Positions 33,773-38,151 of a DNA stretch of 38,151 bases are shown one piece after another. Where the stretch lies: positions 1 through 38,151 of the forward strand of contig JAAESI010000150.1 of the NCBI GenBank assembly GCA_024229515.1, given 5' to 3'. Source of the DNA: Pseudomonadota bacterium (lineage in GTDB: Bacteria; Myxococcota_A; UBA796; UBA9615). The translations under genes were made by a program, and so were the position numbers. How positions within the stretch are numbered: the first letter of the stretch is position 1; each line of letters starts with the position of its first letter. The notes below the pieces were generated by a model. It ran no database searches. It had not been told where the DNA came from and was given only the letters and a program-made list of their open reading frames with translations.

Positions 33773-35790
33773 GTGCCGTCGTGCCCGACGAGGATGGCGA
33801 CGAGCGCGAGCAGCTCGTCGGTGTTGTCCGGGCCGATCCCGTACAGCGGGGACTCCTCGTCGATCACGTGCATCAGGGTCCACGAGAGCGAGAAGAGCGG
33901 CTGGTTCTCCCGAACCAGCTTGATGTCATGCAGCCTGCGCATCGTGTGGCCCTCGGCCGTCTCCTCGGCTTTGAGGGCCGTGAGCTGAAGCTTGGCGTCA
34001 ACGACGTCGTTGCCTCGCGCGTTGCCGGCGCGGAACACCAGGGTCGGCTTGCCGTCGCGCGTGGTGATCACGGGGTTCCTGGAGAACAGCACCGACGGCG
34101 TCGGGCGGGCCGCCTTGGCGAACACCAGCCCCGTCACCATCGCGACCCCCAGCAGGCCGATCAGCGCCTCGAACGCGACGAGCCCGTGGTCGTAGCCGCT
34201 GTCGGGGTACATCGCGCCGAAGCCGATGGTCGCCAGAGTCTGCACGCTGAAGCTGAACGCCTCCAGGAACAACTCGGCGGACAGCCCCGTCACGCCTGTC
34301 GGCTCCAGCATGTAGAGCGCCGCGAAGACGATGTTGGTGAGGACGAACAGGCCCACGACCCAGAACAGCAGCTGGGTCCAGGATGCCTCCATCAGGTGGA
34401 AGTACAGGTCCCGGCGCAGCTCGGACGGAGCCCCCTTGCGTACGGCGTCGGCCACGTCGGGCCGCTTGTTGGGCTTCTCCTCCTCCTGGATCTCGCCCAC
34501 CCGCGCGAACATCGCGTGGTCCTCGTGTTCGGCTTCCTCGTGGTCGTGGAAGTGCGGCGAGAAGGACAGGTCCAGGAACACCTGCGCGACCATGGCGGCG
34601 GCGACGAGGCTGACGAACACGACGGCGTTGAGGCTCGCGCCGATCAAGCCGAACAACAGCACCAGGGCGGCGCTGCTCAGCCGGATGCGCACCCGCGTCT
34701 TGTCGGACAGTTCGGCCTGCCGCCGCTCCGTGATCGAGTCGATCGCGCCGACGGTCAGGAGCACCAGCGCGAGCGTGCCGCAGACCAGCCAGACGTACTT
34801 GCTGTCGGGGTGCCTGCTGGGGTCCAGCATCGCGATCTTCTTGATCGACACGCCCGAAGCGGTGACCGCGATGGTCAGCGGCAGGTGGCAGTAGATCCAG
34901 GCGACGGCGGCGATGGGCGTGCGCTTGATGCGCGAACCCGCGACGTCGTCGAAGTAGATCCACCACAGCGAGCAGGTGATGACCAGGCCGAGGGACGCCA
35001 TGACCGCGGTGTCGACCGACAGCCCCATGTCCGAGACGGCGGTGAGCACCTTCACGAAGGACTCGCCCAGGACGATGATCGTCAGCAGGCCGTAGCGCTC
35101 CGCGGCGTGCAGCACGTCCGGCGGGAACCGCGACCCCAGCTCCCGCGCCTTGCGGTTCAGGGGAACCGAGAACTCGATGGCGACGGCCAGCCCGATGACG
35201 AAGTACGTCCACGGCGCGGGCACGAACAACGAGATCGCCCAGACGATCACCGCCGCGAGGTAGCCGCCCCAGAACCGGTGGGTCAGCTCCTGCGCGATCT
35301 TCACGTGCTTCCACGCCCGCCAGTACATGGCCACCAGCGCGAGTCGGGCGCCGATGTAGCAGGCGACGAAGCGGCCCAGGGCGACATCGAGGGCGGGGAC
35401 GAGGTGTTCGGGGGCCCCGTAGGCGCCGCCGCCGGCGTGGCCGTAGGCGGGTGGATCCGCGGCCGCGAACACGTCCCCGACGGTCACCGCCATGCCGCCG
35501 ATGGCGAACATCTGTCCGAAGACGATCGCCCGGTGGGCGAAGTCGTCGATGACGAAGCGGTTGCTGTAGAAGGTGAACGCCGTCCACGTCTGCCAGATCG
35601 GCACGAACAGGGCGGCGAAGATGATGCCGCCCTTCCAGCTGACGTGGTGGGACAGCGCGTCCCCCAACTGGATGAACGCGGCGACGTAGATCAGGTCGTA
35701 GAAGAGCTCCAGTCAGCTGACTTTCCGCTCTTTGCCGTGCTCCGGGACGTGGAGGTGGGCGCGGTGGAACTAGCGGTTGGTGTCAGTCAC
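33709..35790 (-). pseudogene. LtrA-KirBac fusion channel, interrupted by two stop codons near the 5' end
   Basis: In one frame from GTG 35790: MTDTNR-stop(35770-35772)-FHRAHLHVPEHGKERKVS-stop(35713-35715)-LELFYDLIYVAAFIQLGD and on for 652 more codons. Both stops (TAG, TGA) sit where LtrA proteins have Trp. The LtrA part (low-temperature-requirement A, 8 or more helices) spans about residues 26-430. Next come two helices around a K+ selectivity filter TIGFG (521-525) and the KirBac cytoplasmic domain (NPVITTRDGKPTLVFRAGN, ending GHDGTYGQTIHARK). The last strands of the Kir domain are missing. The open part from TTG 35667 could still be made. The start overlaps the EF-P stop by 8 bp. Confidence 0.8.
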
Positions 35791-36355
35791 GAACGCGCTC
35801 GACGAAGTGTCCGTCGCGGGTGTCGATCTTGATCTTATGGCCGACGTCGACGTAGCCGGGGACCTGGACCTCGGCGCCGGTGCTGACGACCGAGCGCTTG
35901 TACTGCGCCTTGGCGGTGGCGCCCTTGATGACGGGGTCGGCCTCGGTCACCTCGAGCACGACCGTCGGCGGGAAGTCGACGCTGACGATGTTGCCGTCGA
36001 CCGTGAGGCTGGTGAGCCCCTGAATGTCCTCGGTGAGCCACCTCTCGGCGCCGCTCAGCTGCTCGGCGGTGAGCTCGAACTGCTCGAAGCTCTCGTTGTC
36101 CATGAAGTGGTAGGCGGAGCCGTCGGTGTAGAGGTAGCCGACGTTGCTGCGCTCCATGTCCACGGGCGCGAACTTCTCGCCGCTGCGGATGGACTCGGTC
36201 AGCAACTGGCCCGTAACCAGGTTGCGCATCTTGCTCTTGGCGATGGTGCCCCCGCCGCGCGCTGTCGGCGTGCTGAGGGAGTAATCGACGAGCTGGACGG
36301 GGTGGCCCTTGAAGACAAAGCAGAGCCCGCGCTTGAAATCCGACACTTCGTACAT
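35783..36355 (-). CDS. efp: Elongation factor P family, EfpL/YeiP-type loop
   Basis: A 190-residue EF-P-fold translation factor that relieves ribosome stalling at proline-rich sequences. The three beta domains are all present; the C-terminal OB domain ends VPGYVDVGHKIKIDTRDGHFVERV, matching the family. The loop reaching the peptidyl-transferase centre reads STPTARGGG with Arg33 at the tip, as in E. coli EfpL/YeiP (PTARG), not the PGKG of Lys-modified EF-P. So no EpmAB-type lysinylation is expected. Its 190-residue length also equals YeiP. TACATT lies 7 nt before ATG 36355. The stop overlaps the start of the LtrA-Kir gene by 8 bp. Confidence 0.92.
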   Translation of the reverse strand: MYEVSDFKRGLCFVFKGHPVQLVDYSLSTPTARGGGTIAKSKMRNLVTGQLLTESIRSGEKFAPVDMERSNVGYLYTDGSAYHFMDNESFEQFELTAEQLSGAERWLTEDIQGLTSLTVDGNIVSVDFPPTVVLEVTEADPVIKGATAKAQYKRSVVSTGAEVQVPGYVDVGHKIKIDTRDGHFVERVRD

Positions 36356-36374
36356 GGGCCGGAATGTACTGGAT

Positions 36375-37256
36375 CTACGCTGGAGGCGCGGAAGAGGCGC
36401 GCGTGATCGCGTCGGTCTCCAGGTGAAGCTTGAACGGAATGAGCCCCTTGCGGCCCTTGACGGCGATCTCGTAGCGCCCCTGGGCGGTGTGCTGGGACGG
36501 TGCGATCGCGTTCAGCGGTTGGGTCCACGTGGAGGTCCCGCGGAGGGTCAGCTCGGTCAGCTTGGCCTTCACGCCCACGTCCGCCAGCGACAGCTCGGTC
36601 CCGTCGGAGGAGACGGTCTTCGACGTGATCGTGGCGACGCCGTCTTCGACTGAGACGAGACGGCAGGTGGTGACGAGCGCGACCCGCAGGACCGCCAGGT
36701 CGAGCACGTCCTCGACGGTCCAGACCGCGCCGGGGCCGATCGGCTCCCGAGGGAACGGTGTCGTCATGCGGCGGGCGGCCTCTACCAGGGAGGCGTCCTC
36801 GGCGTCGTCGAGGTCCCCGGGGGCCAACTCGACGTCGGTGATGGCTCCGCCCGAGGTCAGGGTCAGGGTGCCGGTCGCGCCGACGAGCGCGCTCCGTTCC
36901 CGCCGCCCCCGGGGCCCGCCAACCTGCACGACGGCGATGACCTCCAGCGTGGCGGTGATGGCTCCGTCGGCATCGACCGCGGTGGGGCGGAGGTCGAAGA
37001 TGGTGTGGCTGGTCCCGTGCTGGGGGCCGGGGTTGGGCATCGGCGGCATCGAGAAGGTCGCGGTCGACTCCCCCTCGACGGTCACGCGCTCGGTGCTGCC
37101 GACGACGGGGGCGAGGCGGACCTGCTTGCGAGGCGCTTCCCCCGGGGAGATGAGGGTGACCGCGCGGCCGTTGGCGGCGTCGGCGCGGACGGCGAGGGTC
37201 ATGCCGAAGACGACGCCGGCGTGCCCGAGCTTGCTCCGCAGCGTGGGACCGGACAT
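36375..37256 (-). CDS. Hypothetical protein, beta-rich
   Basis: A 293-residue protein with no clear signal peptide. It is Thr/Val/Gly-rich and strand-rich throughout (for example TVEGESTATFSMPPMPNPG, TSHTIFDLRPTAV, ATITSKTVSSDGTELSL, LRGTSTWTQPLN), with a repeated pattern of long strands reminiscent of secreted beta-sandwich families such as DUF6263. No motif is identifiable. Its ATG overlaps the TGA of the YbaK-type gene (ATGA), so they are translationally coupled and probably co-regulated. Confidence 0.62.
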   Translation of the reverse strand: MSGPTLRSKLGHAGVVFGMTLAVRADAANGRAVTLISPGEAPRKQVRLAPVVGSTERVTVEGESTATFSMPPMPNPGPQHGTSHTIFDLRPTAVDADGAITATLEVIAVVQVGGPRGRRERSALVGATGTLTLTSGGAITDVELAPGDLDDAEDASLVEAARRMTTPFPREPIGPGAVWTVEDVLDLAVLRVALVTTCRLVSVEDGVATITSKTVSSDGTELSLADVGVKAKLTELTLRGTSTWTQPLNAIAPSQHTAQGRYEIAVKGRKGLIPFKLHLETDAITRASSAPPA

Positions 37257-37762
37257 CACCCCGCCGGTGCGGGGAAGGGTGCGGCGAGCTCTTCGATCAC
37301 CGCGGCGTTGGGCAGATCGGCGATCACCGAGGGGGCGATCCGGAGCTTGAGGGAGCGGCTCCCGCCGCCGACGATGCACCAGTCCAGGGCGGCGACGGCG
37401 GCGTCGATCCAGATCGGCAGGTCCTCGCGCAGCCCGAACGGGGTGACGCCGCCGATCATCATCCCGGTCTGCTCGATGGTCTCGTCCGCCGAGGCGAACG
37501 ACGCCTTCGAGGTCTCCAGCAGCTTGCGGATGGCCTTGTTGTTGACCCGGTGCGTGGCGAGCACGAGCACGACCCCGAAGCGGGCCTCGCCGCGCTTGCG
37601 TTTGACGATGATGGCGTTGGCGGAGTGGCCCAGGGGGACGTCGTAGTGGGCGCAGAACGCGGCGGTGTCGGCGAGGGCGGGGTCGCAGTCCATCGCCTCG
37701 TACTCGGCCCCGAGGCGGGTCAGGTGGTCGAGGGCAAGCTGGGCGGGATCGGTGCCGGTCAT
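37256..37762 (-). CDS. YbaK/EbsC-type aminoacyl-tRNA deacylase
   Basis: A 168-residue YbaK/ProX/INS-domain protein, the family that hydrolyses mischarged Cys-tRNA(Pro) or Ala-tRNA(Pro). Family features: LANAIIVKRK-like strand (SANAIIVKRKRGEARFG, with conserved Lys), VNNKAIRKLL, the GG-PFG loop (GGVTPFGLREDLPIWID) and a C-terminal GGGSRSLKLR. It contains both the conserved Lys and the GxxPFG substrate loop. Translationally coupled to the downstream unknown protein by ATGA. The residues just upstream read like the tail of a further gene in another frame, but the region is repeat-like. Confidence 0.85.
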   Translation of the reverse strand: MTGTDPAQLALDHLTRLGAEYEAMDCDPALADTAAFCAHYDVPLGHSANAIIVKRKRGEARFGVVLVLATHRVNNKAIRKLLETSKASFASADETIEQTGMMIGGVTPFGLREDLPIWIDAAVAALDWCIVGGGSRSLKLRIAPSVIADLPNAAVIEELAAPFPAPAG

Positions 37763-38078
37763 GCGGGGGAGGGTGCCAGTTCGGCGGCGAGGGAGCGCGC
37801 GTAGCCAGCCCTTGGAGCGTGCGCACGTCGACGAAGCGGAAGGTCTCGGGGGCGCCGGCGGCGAGGGGGACCTGTGGCGCCCCGCCTTGGGGCGGTTGGA
37901 AACACCCTGGCGGCGAGGGGTGCCTATGGCGCCCCGCCCTGGGGCGGTTGGGAGGACCCTGGCGGTCTGGGGGGCCCGTGGGGCCCCCGACTGGGGCGGT
38001 CGGGAGGACCCTCGCGGGGCGTTATTGCACGGCTCGCCGCGAGGCCCAATCGCCCCACTGAGCGACTCTCCCGAAGCT
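37763..38078. other. Non-coding gap with 52-bp tandem repeats
   Basis: 316 bp between the YbaK-type gene and the fragment at the window edge. 37763-37856 shows no convincing gene. The rest is mainly the tandem repeat and a GC-rich tail. Confidence 0.5.
37857..38012 (+). repeat. 52-bp tandem repeat, three copies
   Basis: Units begin at 37857, 37909 and 37961, exactly 52 bp apart. Each contains an inverted repeat (GGCGCCCCGCC with GGGGCGG in units 1 and 2; a changed version in unit 3) that can form a hairpin, and ends ACCCT or ACACCCT. 52 is not a multiple of three, so it is not a protein repeat. Confidence 0.75.
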
Positions 38079-38151
38079 TCAGCTTCGCACCGCCACCGAC
38101 TCCGGCATCCCGAACTCGGTCATTCGATTGAGGATGTTCACCCCGATCCTC
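38079..38151 (-). CDS. C-terminal gene fragment at window edge, possibly a transposase
   Basis: The last 23 codons of a minus-strand frame that enters from beyond the window: RIGVNILNRMTEFGMPESV to a TGA at 38079. The wording VNxLNRMTxxGMPxS resembles ends of some DDE transposases, but 23 residues cannot prove it. Partial at its 5' end. Confidence 0.3.
   Translation of the reverse strand, partial: RIGVNILNRMTEFGMPESVAVRS

Noticed and set aside
35713..35715. UGA in the LtrA-Kir gene as a second selenocysteine codon
   Set aside because: The family has Trp here, there is no Cys/Sec redox motif or SECIS-like hairpin at the right distance, and another stop (TAG) lies 19 codons before it.
37759..37870. 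Tail of another gene before the YbaK-type start (frame ending YARSLAAELAPSPA-stop, with ATGA overlap; a second frame reads ETFRFVDVRTLQG)
   Set aside because: The two suggestive pieces are in different frames and would need an extra 4-5 nt indel to join; upstream is a non-coding tandem repeat. Too weak to call.

Overview
The window reads as chromosomal DNA from a high-GC Gram-negative bacterium of the Myxococcota / former Deltaproteobacteria type. The basis is many lipoproteins with poly-aspartate linkers, a MopE-type metal-binding lipoprotein, a MYXO-CTERM-like C-terminus, thrombospondin type-3 repeats, a eukaryote-like Ser/Thr kinase, a CGL-NPC-type ECF sigma factor and a SelW-like selenoprotein. 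I see no rRNA, tRNA, CRISPR array, prophage or intact transposon. The lineage call is inference from protein character.

Layout. 0.3-3.2 kb: SGNH hydrolase and two lipoproteins. 3.2-5.9 kb: two-gene unit of a RecF/SMC-like ATPase and a small helical protein. 5.9-7.5 kb: TetR regulator divergent from a secreted esterase. 7.7-11 kb: PcfJ-like protein and an acyl-CoA dehydrogenase. 11.1-11.9 kb: SelW-family selenoprotein (in-frame UGA plus SECIS hairpin) and a DUF1648-type protein broken by an amber codon. 11.9-15.3 kb: SRPBCC protein, lipoproteins and a class C serine hydrolase. 15.5-17.7 kb: 2OG-Fe(II) oxygenase, AlkB-like dioxygenase and a frameshifted YcaQ/AlkX-type glycosylase. 17.7-21 kb: D-aminoacylase with its MarR regulator, and a frameshifted ECF sigma factor. 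21-28.3 kb: 5'-3' exonuclease, beta-helix protein with a poly-C slip, poly-Asp lipoprotein, LigC-type ligase, tetraheme cytochrome c, small secreted protein and a Ca-binding MYXO-CTERM protein. 29.1-29.8 kb: inverted-repeat and hairpin-rich non-coding region. 29.9-33.8 kb: lipoprotein, MMPL exporter, Ser/Thr kinase. 33.7-37.8 kb: LtrA-KirBac fusion channel, EfpL-like elongation factor P, unknown protein, YbaK-type deacylase. 37.9 kb to the end: 52-bp tandem repeats and a gene fragment at the edge.

Two patterns run through the whole window. First, about 20 genes have a -10-like hexamer (usually TAnnnT) 6-9 nt, most often exactly 6 nt, before the start codon and no Shine-Dalgarno sequence. This points to widespread leaderless transcripts, and two divergent pairs share identical overlapping -10 geometry. 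Second, five genes carry single-base lesions (two -1 shifts, one +1 in a C9 tract, and substitution stops), which means either ongoing gene decay or consensus errors in the assembly. The strongest single discoveries are the hidden selenoprotein, the LtrA-Kir fusion and the structured repeat element at 29.1-29.8 kb.
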